64,000 nt of DNA from Branchiostoma floridae (GCF_000003815.2 NW_023365706.1:278176-342175); one strand, 5' to 3'. Shown: positions 22,610-34,640, counted from the first letter of the stretch. Numbers and translations: made by a program. Notes: a model not told the origin generated them from the letters alone.

Positions 22610-25600
22610 GTAAGTAACAAACTTTCAAATTTTCTCATATTCAAAAACCATTCAAAATCATTCATGCAAAGCAACACTAATCCTTCGATTGACGGTAATT
22701 TTTTGACTGCCCGATGACCAAAATTCGTTCTCTTACTCACACACCCTCCATTCTACGTAAAAACTATCCTGAACCACAAACAAACCTAAACCTAGTATCT
22801 GGCAACAGTTATTATGATAACAAAAAGGCTGTCGGTTCATCCAAGACCATATACATAAATCTATCTTAAACTAAACCATGAAAAAACTCTGTGGCAGGCT
22901 TTCAGGTCTACTCCGGCGTCCAAGTATCATTAGGAAAAAGCTAGATCCATGTGTATAGCAACATGACATGTCACATCCCACAGATTTCACTCTCTGCCAG
23001 AAACATAATTATTCATAAGCCTTGTGTTTCGCTTATACTTAGTCTCCGTAAGATCGGAAGAAAAGTGACTCGTTTGTGTACTAGTCACTGCACAATTAAA
23101 CCAGCCTATTGTCTGACAATTAATAGGAATCTTGTGCACTTCAAATAAATGTAGTAAAAGTCAATGTATCAAACGAGCGACTTCAGATTATCACGCAGGA
23201 GAACTTAAGGGGTTTGATAGACATTGCCCAGTGCTTCTGTTTACGTTGTCTCGGCAAGATACAAACAGTTCGTTCATATGTAATGGCAACATGGTATTCA
23301 GAGACTTGTACCATATCAGGTACACATGTGTTTTGTGTATTGTTACCACATCTTTCCGTCCAAGAAACAAGACTAGTGTACTTCAGCCTTAGGTGTTCTT
23401 AGCTGCAGCCCATGCAGGATAAGTTTCCCTACCCTATTCTGCATTTTTGCTGTCTCAGAATTTGTACCGCACTGGCACCATCCCAAATAGAGTAACAGTA
23501 AGTTAGGTGAGGGAGGAAAATAGTTTCATATAAATATACCAGTCTTTGTCACAAGTGGGCGGTCTTGCCGCAGTGCACACTTATTTGGTTAACACATATA
23601 GAGTACTTACAAGTGAGTCCCATTTAAGTTCTTTGTCAACTGTAACTCCTAAGTACTTAATATGTTATTGCTGACACTACATTCTGCACTTCATTATTAA
23701 TGTGCACATGTAAATGGCGTGTAAATGCTCAAGAGTCGTTTGTTGGACCCGATGTGCATTGCTTTGCTCGCATTTACTTTGCGATATTTGCACTCATTGA
23801 CAAGTTCTTTGCTACAAGCCAGTTTAAAATTCGATCTATATCCGATTGCAAAACCAGTTGATATATGCAATCGGATATGTACAGTACCTAGAAGAAAGGC
23901 AGCTAACTTTAGCACAATAAGTATATTGGAGGAAGCTCGAATGCGGCACTCGTAACATTATATGAAACTATTTTCCTCCCTTACGTAACGACGCCTGGCA
24001 CGTTGCTCAGAATCAGATGTGACCGGTATTGAGTGGTGTTATTTTCAAGTTGTGACTTAGGTGTAGTGGCCTTTTTGATGGCCCAATCTGGGTAGCCACA
24101 CACTTTCAGTGCCTGAATCACGTGGTCTTTCTCTCTCTCTTTATCCCGATGGTCTGTAATGATAGTCTCCGCTCTGTTGAACAGTGAACGGATTACCCCT
24201 AGTTTATGGTCTAAGGGGTGGTTTGACAGTTTAAATATTGATCCGTGTGGGTTTTCTTCCTATAGATATCAATGTAAAGTGAACTATCTTCTTGGACAAC
24301 TGTCAGAGTATCAAGGAAAGGGAGGGACTTGTTTTGTTACGACTTGAATGTAAATTTTACATTAGGGTCCAAACTGTTCAAATGGTTGGTGAATTCATCC
24401 GCGTACGCTTTCTTCAGTTTGGTATGTGTGTCGTCCACATATCTAAACCACCATAAAGGTTGGGGGCAGTACTAATTTCTATGCGTTCTAGATACTTTCT
24501 GATACTTACGACCCCCTCCTGCAAAAGTGTTGTGTTCCTGACGTCACTGCTGGAAATAGAAAGGGTCATTCTGTGAACACGGTCGACGGAGATTGACCGA
24601 AAATTTAGAGGGGTTTTGTCCCTATAGTTTAATTCAGTGTTGGAAGTAAAGTGTTGAACTTTTATGCTAAAATATTCAACGACGTTCACCTGTACATAGT
24701 ACAAGAAAGAAGTTCCCGTCATTTACCACAATGGCATAGCATTTTCTCATTAATTATGCAAATCTTTATTTTGAAAAATATCTATCTATCATTATTGTTC
24801 TCCTTCTCAGTTACAAATATAACATTTGCCAATGGTCCTATAATTGAACTGAACGTGTTTAAACTATTTCCTAATAAATTGTGCAAAATAGATACTAATT
24901 TTCATAATTAATACGTGATTATATAAAGCATCATTATATAAAGTTATCTACTTACCGTTCCTCAGGTGTTGTAGCTTGAACTTAACAGGATTAGCTTCAA
25001 GGGTGGTTGAATATGGTAGTTTATTCCAGTCGATAGTGGTTCTTGGGAAATATGAGTATCTGAGACAATCTTTATTGGTCTTAATGAGTTTGTATGAATT
25101 TTGGTGTTTATGTCCAGATTGCCTTGGGTTCAGCAATCGTTCCTACTCTCGTATTGAAATCTGTGTAATGTGGTTTATGCCTGTCACCAAATTCAGCAAC
25201 AAATGACGATCGTAACATTTACATAATACAAGAAAACAATTTTTCTGGCTTTCATAAGGAACAAGATAGGATTCTTTGCTGTCATTTGTAGCGCATTTTG
25301 CGTGTAATAATACTTTACTATAATGACTGTAGTAACAAACGTTATAATAAAAGCTCAATGTTTTTTTACGTTATCTACTTATCCTGATGCATATCCATAT
25401 CCTCTGCCCATTTTTTCAATGTCCCTAGTTACGTCCTCTGACACCTTGGGCTAAACAATGTAGCAAAAAGCTGTAAACCGTTTTGAACCAAAAAAGTAAA
25501 GTACACTGTTTTAGTAAACTTTGCTGTTTTTTTTTTTTGTTTACGCCTGCCTAATACATAATTAGTTGGTCAAAAAAAATCAGCTGTCATCTTTTGGCTA

Positions 25601-28600
25601 TCGTTAATTGGGGTAATTTTTTCCCAATTATATTGTAGGGTTTACAGAAAAAGGACACTAATATGCACTTTTCCGCTACTTTCCTTGTCAGTGTACCTGT
25701 GAGAGGCTGGTACCGGATGACGTCATCTCTACAACTACAGCCGCGTTGTCCAGTGAGCCAGTGTCCACCACTCGATGCCACGAAAGTACAGCAGCGGCTG
25801 AGAGCATCACCGGTGAGGATTCTGCACTGAATAACAGATAACATATCTAACTACATAAACATATATATTTCTCTCTCTCTCTCTCTTATGAGGTATTTCA
25901 CTTTAGTTGCATTTCTCTCTCTCTCAGATTTAGGAATGCAACTTCAAATCCGTCTTGTCGGTGGCTCCACCCCACTCGAAGGCCGACTGGAGGTCCGAAA
26001 CGGTACCGGCCAATGGGGCTCCGTTTGTGACGACAACTTTGACCTGCAGGACGCTGCTGTTGTCTGCAGACAGCTTTTCTCCGGGGGTGCTCGAGAGGTG
26101 AAACTGGCGGCTCATTTTGGGGAAGGTTCGGGGAACGTCTGGCTGGACGATGTGGCCTGCAGGGGCGATGAGACGAACCTTGGAGACTGTCCTGCTGACT
26201 CCTGGGGACGGAGTGACTGTTCACACAAGGAGGACGTAGGAGTCGTCTGTGCAGGTATAGAATCTGATACTAAAGCCCCGGTCACAAAGCGCGTACGATT
26301 TCTTGCGATGGCCTATTCCGCATATCGTACGATGAGCGCAGTAAATCGCAGCAAAATCGTAAGCAAAATCAGCCATCGCAACGCATCGGATGATGTTCAA
26401 AATTTTTCACGTCTTACGATTTTTCACTTTTGTCTCTTCTGTATAGCCTTGCATGACCGCTTTTGTGCTTCTTTGACTAACAAAATGTGGAAATAGCTGT
26501 TGAAGACCTTCCTATAATATCTTTAACTGTAAAAATAAATTAAAAAAAGACCATGATTTCACAACAAGAGTATCACAAGCAAAAGTTAAAATCAAGCGTG
26601 AGTACTGGTACATGGTATGATTATCTCGGGCTGCTTGTCGGCTCTACGTGTCAGGCTCTTTCGTAGATCGTATCATGATATGCTATCAACAAAAAGATGC
26701 CATCATACAAAAATCATATCGTAAGCATTATATCATATATGTATTTCCGACTCATAGAGCCTGCCTTTATGTTCGAGTTGTCCCCATGGTTATTACGATT
26801 ATGGTAAACTGACCCAAGACCGACGAGAGCTGAGATTTGATCTAATTATAAACTCACGTGCATGAAGCGATCAAACAAGTGTCTGCATCACCTGTGCGGG
26901 GCGCGCTGTTCTCTGGTTGCGACTGTGGCAGTTGCGACTGATATATTTTCCCTTTTCGTCAATATCGACAATATCAGGGAAAACTGAAACCATCACAACG
27001 TGCTAAAAATTCCTAAATCTACAACCTCATCAGTAGACAAAAAATACCGTAATAAAGTCTGCTATGGGGGCAAATGAAATCTTACGACGATAGCGAAATT
27101 TTGAACATGTTCAAAATCCATTTCAGCTCTATTTTTCGTCATACGACGCTCCCCGATTTACTACGATTTGCTGCGATTGACGCAGGCACGCTCTTCTGAC
27201 CTCATCGTACGATGCACTACGCGCTTTGTGACCACGGCTTTATATATTTAAAGCATTGCTTCCGATTCTCCCTCGACTTACGACGCACTGCGCTCATACT
27301 GCGCATCGCAAGGAATCGCAAGGAATCGTACGCGCTTTGTGACCGGGGCTTTAGTCAGTAGCTTGTTACAACAGCTCATTGTGACTGTGATGACAGCCAG
27401 GATGTAGCAGTTGCTTATACAGGCTGGTTGTAACTTACGTCAAGATCAGTAGTGATAGGCAAAAGTAAATGCCTTCTTAGGTTAAACCAATAACTTGCTT
27501 CATCAGGTGTTGTCGTCTTTCGACACAGATGGCTTGTCCTTCCGCCTTACCGGCAGCAACAGTTCACTACAAGGCCGAGTGGAGGTCCGGTTTGGATATG
27601 GAGACTGGGGGACGGTCTGTGATGACGGGTTTGACGACAGGGACGCCCGGGTGGTCTGTAGACAGCTCGGGTACTACACCGGGTTCGCCAGGGAGGGAGG
27701 AGTTTTTCCTGAAGGAACAGGAAACATCTGGCTGGACAATCTCAACTGCACGGGGAACGAGTCTTCTGTAGAGGACTGTGAGATCAACAGGTGGGGAGAC
27801 CACGACTGTAACCACAAGGAAGACGCTGGAGTCGTCTGTGAAGCAGGTATCAACAATAATGTACATCTTTGGTTCCTAAAGTACATTAGATTAAAGCATG
27901 TTTCATATTGCCGGCAGTGAAAATTTTAAAAAATATTGTACTTTGGCCATGTTGATTTGATCTTATGAATGGCATATGCGCGCGAATCAATTTTCATCCG
28001 TTTCCAAAGAAAAAAGTTTTTCGACCATACTGTAAGTCTGGTCATACATACAGCTCCAAAATAAGCACATAATATATTGGAAAACGGATACTAATGTCAT
28101 AGGATGCCAAAGTATATTCAAAAGTTAAAGAATTAGATGTAAAAGAACAAAAATTAAGAATCTATTTTTGGAATACCATACTCTTTGTATTTAGTCACAT
28201 TTTCATCCTTCTTGTCCACATAGATTTCATAATGAAGGCAATTTTTTGGCCATACGTTTATTTTTCTTCGCACGCTCGCATCAGTTCATCCTAGAGGATG
28301 TCATCCATATAACGTTAATGAAATCAACATGGTCTTATTAACCGTTTTCTAGGAGAAGACTGTGCCTGGTATAATTCAACCGGACAGACAAGTGGTGTCT
28401 ATCCAATCGGCCTCCTCCCCGCTAATGTGGAGGCGTTCTGTGACATGGATACCGCAGGTACAGATGTTGTGAAGCATGGTGGTCTGTCGATAATGTCGTA
28501 TTTCTACATTTATTTGTTCATGCGTATGTACATGTAATCCTGTGTAAAGCCCCGGTCACAAGAATCGCACGACGTCCTTCCGATGGCATATTCCGCATAT

Positions 28601-31600
28601 CGCACGATGATCCTAGTAGATCGGCGCTAAATCACCTGTGCGTGATATTGAATATGCCACGTGGAAAACATTGCCTTGTAGGCAGGCTCCTCTACGTGCG
28701 TGCTGTTCTCTGGTTGCTACTGTGAACAGTTGCGTCTGATGTAGTTCCATTTTCGTCAACATGGACAATATCAGGGAAACCGTCACAACATGCTAAAATG
28801 TATCAATCTTCAACGTCATCAGTAAAATGGCCGTAATGAAGTCTGCTATGGGGGCAATGGAAATCGTACGACGATGGAGAAACTTTGAACATGTTCAAAA
28901 TCAATTTCAGCTCTATTTTTCGTCATAGGAGGTTCCCCGATTTAATGTGATTTACCTGCGATTGACGCAGGTACGCTCTTATCAACTCATCTTACGATGC
29001 ACTACAATCCTTGTGATCACGACGCTGGAAAAATTTTGAACATCATCCGATGCTCTGCGATGGCTGATTTTGCTTACGATTTAGCTGCGATCCACTGCGA
29101 TCATCGTGCGATACGCGGAATATGCCATCGCAAGGACGTCGTACGATTCTTGTGACCGGGGCTTAAAACAGCAAAATGAACAAAATGCCTTAAACGTATT
29201 TGATCATAAAGGCCTTCAACCTTGCGTGGGGAAATTATGATTGTTTTTGTGAATATGACTATGAAGTTTAACTTAGATTTCTATAATCACTGTTAGTTCA
29301 CCCTGCATTCTTTTCCCAACAGAAGGCGGGTGGACCGTGATCCAGCGGCGGCAGGACGGGTCGGTTCCCTTCAACCGGACCTGGGAGGAGTACAAACTGG
29401 GCTTTGGGAACAAGAACGGGGAGTACTGGCTGGGGAACGAGAACATCCACATCCTGACCAATCAGAAGAACTATCGCATAAGGATTGACATTTTGGACTG
29501 GGACCAAGAATCAGGCTACGCCGAGTACAGCATCTTCAGGTGAGTAAAACACCTTCGGGTGAGTAAAACACCTTCAGGTGAGTAAAACACCTTCAGGTGA
29601 GTAAAACATTTTCAGGTGAGTAGAACACCTTCAGGTGAGTAAAACACCTTCAGGTGAGTAAAACACCTTCAGGTGAGTAAAACACCTTTAGGTGAATAAA
29701 GCACCTTCAGGTGAGTAAAACAGCTTCAGGTGAGTAAAACACCTTTAGGTGAGTAGAATACCTTCAGGTGAGTAACACACCTTCATCATCATCATCATCG
29801 GTCGACGTGATCAAACATGTTCGCACATGTTTACACACGACGGGGTTATACCGCCCTTTACGGGGTGACATACCCTTTCGTATGGCTAATTACAAGACGG
29901 GGATGCGCCAGTTCTCCCGTCCGGGCCTTGTAAAACACCTTCAAGTGAGTAGAACACCTTCAGGTGAGTAAAACACCTTCAAGTGAGTAGAACACTTTCA
30001 GGTGAGTAAAACACCTTCAGGTGAGTAAAACACATCCAGATGAGTAAAACACCTTTCGCGTTTATAATGAAGCTACAGGAAACCTTAAATAGATGATGGT
30101 TCAATCTCTTCTTCTGGATAATATCAGATTTTATTTTCCAGTAATTTTTTTTATTTTTTTTTTTATTTGACTGATGAAGAACGACGGATGTCGTTTGAAA
30201 CGTCTGAATAAAATTTAATATTATCCAGAAGAAGATATTGAACCATCATCTATTTATTATATTCCTGGATGTCTAATCTTCACAAACGTACAGGAAACCT
30301 TATTTTGTCCATTCTGCCCAAATGAGATTGAAGACGAACGTCACTTTGTTATGGATTGTTCTCGATATACTGATAAATGCACAGAGCTGTTCACATTACT
30401 TTCCGCTTGCTCTAAAGAATTTGCTACTCTCTGTTCGATAGATAAACTCAACTACATTCTGGGAGGCGATAATCCTCACTGTGTACAAATAGGCAAATAT
30501 ATCCACGAATGTTAATACCGTAGAACCAATAGTGTAAATGACATGCTAGACCCTATATGTTGATTTATTCATAGATATTCATATATGTGTGTTTAGTTGT
30601 ACTGTAAGTAGTTGTTATAATCCTCACGAAAGTCGCTGTACTTTTGTCGTGTCAATAAAGATTATCTCTGTATTATCTATTCTTGTTTAGCACATTTCCC
30701 TATGTCATGAGAAAAAATTGCCAATGGCAAATAGGCATACGTTCTTTGTTTCCAGTAATTACAAACTACACTTAGTCACTCCCGTAAGAGGAACTTTTGG
30801 CGACGTCTCAGGGGCAAGCCCAATAGTGTAGTTTTTTTACCGTTTGACAAGAATTCACAAAATCTCGTGAATGTCAGGAAAATATATTCTATAGGCATTT
30901 GAAGTTGCATCATCCCTTTATTGGGGCGTAACTCGGGAATGGGTTGGCGGATCTTCATGATATTTGAAAAATAGCTTCAGAGTTGCCTTACGTATTCAAA
31001 TGTTAAATACACAAATCAGGGGCTAATTTGCATAATCATTGAGGACAGTTCATAAATACACTGTATTTCATATCAGAATACTTAATACTATGCCATATGT
31101 AACTCAAAAAGATATAAATAATTAGGCTTACTGTTAAGGATATATCTGATTGGCAAAATTCCCGAAATTCCAAGGCAATTCGCCGCGCGTGCGCAATTGC
31201 ACCATCCTTTTGAAATGGAATAACTCGGGAAGGGTTTGAAGGATCAGCGTGATTTTTGATATGTAGATAACGTTGGAAATGCCTGCCATAAATAAGGACT
31301 AGTAGTGCAAACTAGGGGGTAATTTGCATAATTATTGAGCACAGTATTTTAAGCCACAGTATTTCATTACTAGGGCACTTAAACTTGACATATGTAGCTA
31401 GAAGAGAGAACATATCGATAGACATCAATAATGCAAATTGTTACCTGATTTACATGATTAATGAGGAATTGTTATTATAGTCTTAAATGACAAAAAGGAC
31501 ATCTTTGCGACATTTGGTAGCAACATGTACGTTAAGTTGAAAATGCGGTCGTTAGTCATGCTAATTAGGGTCTCATGTACATAATCTATGAGAAAATGAG

Positions 31601-32647
31601 GACATCAATTGTATAATCAATGAGAAACATCTGTGATAGGTCACTCGTCATAAGAGATCACCTTTCTTTTTACTAGTATGTTAACAGCAATGCCCTACAA
31701 ACATCCATCGCGTAAAACAATCTTCATACATACAGCTAGGCGGAAGGATAGAACACAAATACTTCACACCTACTACAACAATCGTTAATACTTATGAAAA
31801 TAAAACCGTCGCCATGGCAATAGTTTTTATTGCCCCCCTTATTGGCTTTTCGTGTACAACCGCACCACACGGAACCCAGGACTGTGTACCTCCGACCTAG
31901 CACGCGGCTACCAAACTTTACCTGCTCATTTCGTCAGTTACAAAATTTCACCAATCTAACCTTTTGAGATCAGTTGGGCTGGCTGAAAAGGCAATTTCTT
32001 ATAGCTTACAATACGCCTCCGTACAGTCGTTCATGGTTTTAATCCGCACTCGGGGTAATGCATGAATGAAACCGAAAGAAGTGTGTATATCTGTGCTTGA
32101 GTATGTAACGTTATATGTACATGATGTATGTATATATGGTTTGTGTGAGTGTGCCACTCATTATTTTAGGTGTCTGTATGAACATTCATGTATGTACTTC
32201 GTGTGTATCAATGATAACTCGATTATCATATGTCGAATCCAATTGTTTTTGTATTTGTTTATTACATAATGAATAATGAATGCCTTCAGAGTACGTGTAA
32301 TAACTCCGCTGGTATTTCTATCCAGGGTGTCGGATGAGTCGGACGGGTACCGACTGCACATTTCCGGGTATTCAGGCACCGCGGAAAACGACATGACTCG
32401 CAACAACGGGCAGTGGTTCTCCACTGTGGACAGGGACAATGATGACCACGGCAGCTACCATTGTTCCCAGCGGTACGGACAGGGCGGCTGGTGGTTTGGG
32501 AGCTGCGGGAACACCTACCTCAACGGCCGCTACCTGGGCAACTGTGGGAACTCCTGTGCCGGTGGGTGGTTCCAAGGTGTGGTGTGGGACCACTGGAAAG
32601 GCGCGAGTTACTCCCTGAAGTCTGTGTCTATGAAAATCAGGCCATAA
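22502..32647 (+). CDS. FBG gene A: coiled coil - linker - 2 x SRCR - fibrinogen domain
   Basis: Exons 22502-22609, 25704-25812, 25928-26254, 27529-27846, 28353-28457, 29323-29539 and 32326-32647 join with consistent phases (0,1,1,1,1,2) to a TAA stop. The product has one 18-residue coiled-coil unit, an S/T-rich linker, two six-Cys SRCR domains and a complete FBG domain with the calcium-site pattern STVDRDND and WWFGSC. FBG and SRCR domains typically bind microbial or endogenous ligands outside the cell. No signal-peptide exon was found upstream: the first exon begins inside the repeat that in genes C and D lies far from the start. Gene A is therefore either 5'-truncated or uses an unseen upstream exon. 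Confidence 0.75.
23590..23915 (-). pseudogene. LINE reverse-transcriptase tail, decayed
   Basis: Read on the minus strand, fragments KVNASKAMHIGSN and IKYLGVTVDKELKWDSLV match the region just after the catalytic core of CR1/jockey-like non-LTR reverse transcriptases. Frameshifts and stops break it. It lies in gene A intron 1. Confidence 0.6.
24020..24455 (-). pseudogene. Penelope-like RT fragment
   Basis: The minus strand reads WFRYVDDTHTKLKKAY (the YVDD catalytic motif), KSLPFLDTLTVV and YRKKTHTDQYLN, the typical order of a Penelope-like reverse transcriptase. An in-frame stop and frameshifts make it inactive. Just 5' on this strand, a frameshifted ISTAPN segment adjoins it. Confidence 0.7.
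24948..25136 (-). pseudogene. LINE RT C-terminal fragment
   Basis: The minus-strand frame contains HKHQNSYKLI and YSYFPRTTIDWNKLP, the FFPRTxxxWNxLP motif that closes CR1/L2-like ORF2 proteins. Only about 60 residues survive. It is in intron 1 of gene A, near the linker exon. Confidence 0.65.
25704..25812 (+). CDS. Gene A S/T-rich linker exon
   Basis: The exon starts after CCTGTGAG (phase 0) and reads RLVPDDVISTTTAALSSEPV and onward, leaving phase 1 at ACCG|GTGAGG. It is homologous to 52477-52597 in gene C and to the relic at 51897-51975. Its Ser/Thr density suggests an O-glycosylated stalk. Confidence 0.65.
25928..26254 (+). CDS. Gene A SRCR domain 1
   Basis: A full scavenger-receptor cysteine-rich domain in one exon, phase 1 at both ends. 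It starts IRLVGGSTPLEGRLEVRNG and includes WGSVCDDNF, AAVVCRQL, NVWLDDVAC, LGDCPADSWG, SDCSHKEDVGVVC. Six cysteines fit the group A-like one-exon pattern. Confidence 0.92.
26271..27354. mobile_element. TIR element (AAAGCCCCGGTCACAAAG ends), long copy
   Basis: The left end AAAGCCCCGGTCACAAAGCG and right end CGCTTTGTGACCGGGGCTTT are inverted, and the arms continue with GTACGATT/AATCGTAC. The element is about 1.08 kb between the SRCR exons with no transposase frame. A relative is at 28552-29165. Confidence 0.8.
27529..27846 (+). CDS. Gene A SRCR domain 2
   Basis: This second one-exon SRCR domain, phase 1 at both ends, has VEVRFGYGDWGTVCDDGF, ARVVCRQLGYYTG, GNIWLDNLNCTG, VEDCEINRWG and HDCNHKEDAGVVC. 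Six cysteines and two NxT/S sequons (NSS, NCT) are visible. It diverges clearly from domain 1, so the duplication is not recent. Confidence 0.92.
28353..28457 (+). CDS. Gene A first FBG exon
   Basis: Reads GEDCAWYNSTGQTSGVYPIG, then VEAFCDMDTAG: the first disulfide pair of a fibrinogen C-terminal domain. Phase 1 in and out, the same layout as 41162-41269 and 53356-53469. Confidence 0.9.
28552..29165. mobile_element. TIR element (AAAGCCCCGGTCACAAG ends), short copy
   Basis: AAAGCCCCGGTCACAAGAAT is inverted at the right as ATTCTTGTGACCGGGGCTT, and arms of about 60 bp continue through GGCATATTCCGC/GCGGAATATGCC. It is 614 bp long, from the same family as 26271-27354, in the intron between the first two FBG exons. 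Confidence 0.82.
29323..29539 (+). CDS. Gene A second FBG exon
   Basis: Reads [39 protein letters not shown] and RIDILDWDQES, ending at TTCAG|GTGAGT (phase 2). It is 217 bp, the same length as its counterparts at 42707-42923 and 53707-53923, and nearly identical to them in its first two thirds. Confidence 0.93.
29540..30055 (+). repeat. 19-bp splice-donor minisatellite, gene A
   Basis: The exon's own donor context is tandemly copied. About 13 units of GTGAGTAAAACACCTTCAG run from 29540 to about 29780. A 150-bp insertion containing ACGGGGTTATACCGCCC follows, then about six more units to 30055. Almost every unit contains CAG|GTGAGT. Confidence 0.92.
30061..30512 (+). pseudogene. LINE ORF2 C-terminal zinc-finger fragment, interrupted
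   Basis: After the insertion at 30088-30288 the frame reads TLFCPFCPNEIEDERHFVMD, then CSRY and on to a TAA at 30510-30512. CxxC...H...C is the RT-associated zinc finger of non-LTR elements. The reading MKLQETL continues across the insertion point once the insertion and one target copy are ignored. The 3' tail reaches about 30665 (GTGTCAATAAAG). Confidence 0.7.
30088..30288 (+). mobile_element. 201-bp hammerhead-like foldback insertion with 14-bp TSD
   Basis: It is flanked by TACAGGAAACCTTA at 30074-30087 and 30289-30302. Long arms (GATGATGGTTCAAT ... TTCTGGATAATAT) face their inverted copies. Between them lies CTGATGA (30171-30177), a 6-bp stem AACGAC/GTCGTT (80-85/90-95), then TGAAACGTC, which resembles a minimal hammerhead ribozyme. 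The T-rich bases before CTGATGA can pair with TGAATAAAA after GTC as stem I. Confidence 0.6.
30670..32325. other. Gene A last intron, remainder
   Basis: I see no exon or named element here. The stretch is AT-rich with repeated AATTTGCATAATTATTGAG-like phrases (about 31020, 31320, 31440) suggesting decayed repeats. The final acceptor is TTTCTATCCAG at 32325. Confidence 0.5.
32326..32647 (+). CDS. Gene A terminal FBG exon
   Basis: Reads RVSDESDGYRLHISGYSG, FSTVDRDND, HCSQRYGQGGWWFGSC and LNGRYLGNCGNSC, ending SVSMKIRP and TAA. Calcium-site acidic residues and the second disulfide are in place. An AATAAA lies at 33102-33107. Confidence 0.93.
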
Positions 32648-32795
32648 ACAGCATGCCCCCTGTTGTCATTTTAGATCTATCAATCATCAGTATCAGAAAT
32701 GTAGTATTACATGTTCATATTTCATCTAAACAACAAGAACGCTAAATAACAATACCAATTTATCAAACCTCACCATTAGTTCTTAAACACATAAT

Positions 32796-33098
32796 ATGAC
32801 ACATAACAACCATTCAATGGATGATGCGCGTGATCTAAAAACGTTTGCCGCACTTTGGATTTCATTTTTTGTAGTGTTTTGGTTGTTAATGCTTACACGA
32901 TACATTGTAGACAGAGAAGAAGTGACAACAAAGAAATATTTAAGAAATACATTTGTGCGCTTATTTCACTACTCAGATAAACAGATTAACCATGGAGTGT
33001 TATGTAGTTTACACCCTCTTGTAGGTAGAGGAATAGTAGGGCCCAGAGGGTTTAGAAAGAAGCGAAGAAAACAAGATATTGAGTTACTTCTGGAGTAG
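32796..33098 (+). CDS. Possible 100-aa membrane micro-ORF, uncertain
   Basis: The ATG at 32796 opens 100 codons with one hydrophobic helix (FAALWISFFVVFWLLMLTRY) and a basic tail (RKKRRKQD). It lies 149 bp after gene A's stop. I recognise no family. It could be a chance frame in the 3' UTR, so confidence is low. Confidence 0.25.
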   Translation: MTHNNHSMDDARDLKTFAALWISFFVVFWLLMLTRYIVDREEVTTKKYLRNTFVRLFHYSDKQINHGVLCSLHPLVGRGIVGPRGFRKKRRKQDIELLLE

Positions 33099-33534
33099 GA
33101 AAATAAAAGATTGAGAAACTTCTTGAGTAGAAGGCTGGAAGGTTGGCCGAGACAGGCTGAGTGAAAATCTTAAGACTGTCAAGATCTGGTGTGTTGTGAC
33201 TTACCTTTGGACAAAGAGTAAGTACAGTGTAAATATATTGGAACGTGAAAATAGTAAACAAGATGCATCATACAAGAGAAAATAACATACATGTAGTTTT
33301 TTTTTACCGAGAGCTAAATTACAACTCTATAGATTAATAACCGTGATTATATATGGTATGTCTTTTTGATTGTAAGCACCACCGAAGCACCTTTTGACGT
33401 TTGCAATATGTTGTACTGCAGTTTTTCTATAATGTGCTGATCAATATGGAAAAGCTTGGTGAAAATTTTAACATGGTACATAGACAGGCTGTAGGAAAAG
33501 GGGGTAAAAAGTTCTAAAAAAATACTGTAAGGAA

Positions 33535-34640
33535 GGAATGTAAGAAAGGATATAAGAAAGGTTGTAAGAAAGCTTTAAGAAAGCCTGCAAGAAGGCTATA
33601 AGAAAGGTTGTAAGAAAGCTGTAAGAAGTTGTAAGTAAGCTGTAAAAAGGCTGTAAGAAAGATGTAAGAAAGGATATAAGAAAGGCTACAAGAAAGCTTT
33701 AAGAAAGACTGCAAGAAGGCTGTAAGAAAGGGTATTAAAGTAAGCTGTAAGAAAGATGTAAGAAAGGATATATGAAAGGCTACAAGAAAGCTTTCAGAAA
33801 GACGGAAAGAAGGCTGTAAGAAAGTGTGTTAGAAAGCTGTAAGAAAGTTTGTAAGTAAGCTGTAGAAAGGCTGTAAGAAAGATGTAAGACAAGATGTAAG
33901 AATGGCTACAAGAAAGCTTTAAGAAAGACTGCAAGAAGGCTGTAAGAAAGGGTCGTAAGTAAGCTGTAAAAAGGCTGTAAGAAAGATGTAAGAAAAATTA
34001 TAGAATGTTGTAAGAAAAGCTGCAAGAAAAGGTTGTAAGAAAGCTGTAAAAAAACCTACAGTAATGTGAAATGTTGACATATATATTTAGAGGGTTAACT
34101 GACCATAATGGTTGTTATGTTACAAATTTTGATTGAAGTAACTATATTTTCTTCGTTTTGAAAGTCTAGTTGAATATTGGTTCCTATAATTCAACCAACA
34201 CTAATTTTACTCCCTTTTTTAAAACTTTTTTTTACAAATATAACCTACATGCAGCTTTTTGAGAGTTTTAAAACTTACAACTACATGTAAGATTCATAAC
34301 ATTCTATATGATGTGTCTTTTTATTGTTTTATTGCTTGGTGTGATTTCAGAAGTTTGCAGGATCTTTTAACGCTGTTTATACCGCGTGCTGATCAGTAAA
34401 TAATGTCTAGGTGAAAAATCCGAAGTAAAAAGTTCTAAGAAAGACTGTAAGGAATGAATGTAAGAAATGATGTAAGAAAGGCTACAAGAAAGCTTTAAGA
34501 AAGACTACGAGACGGCCGTAAGAAAGGTTGTAAGTAAGCTGTGAAAAGGCTGTAAGAAAGATGTAAGAAAACTTATGAAATGTTATAAGAAAGGCTGCAA
34601 GAAAAGGTTGTACAAAAGCTGTAAGAAAACTTATGGTATG
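33535..34640 (+). repeat. GTAAGAAAG-type degenerate tandem repeats
   Basis: Two blocks (about 33535-34055 and 34440-34640) consist of imperfect units such as AAGGCTGTAAGAAAG and GATGTAAGAAAGG. The poly-Lys/Leu open frames they create are artefacts. A short relic of the same type follows gene B at about 46040-46090. Confidence 0.85.
34142..34425 (+). repeat. Duplicated 3' flank, gene A copy
   Basis: GTCTAGTTGAATATTGG onward matches 42622-42670, and ATATAACCTACATGCAGC through GTCTAGGTGAAAAA matches 45845-46018. This is flank shared by genes A and B, evidence of block duplication. Confidence 0.8.

Noticed and set aside
33514-33714. Leu/Phe-rich minus-strand ORF
   Set aside because: Product of the GTAAGAAAG repeat read antisense.
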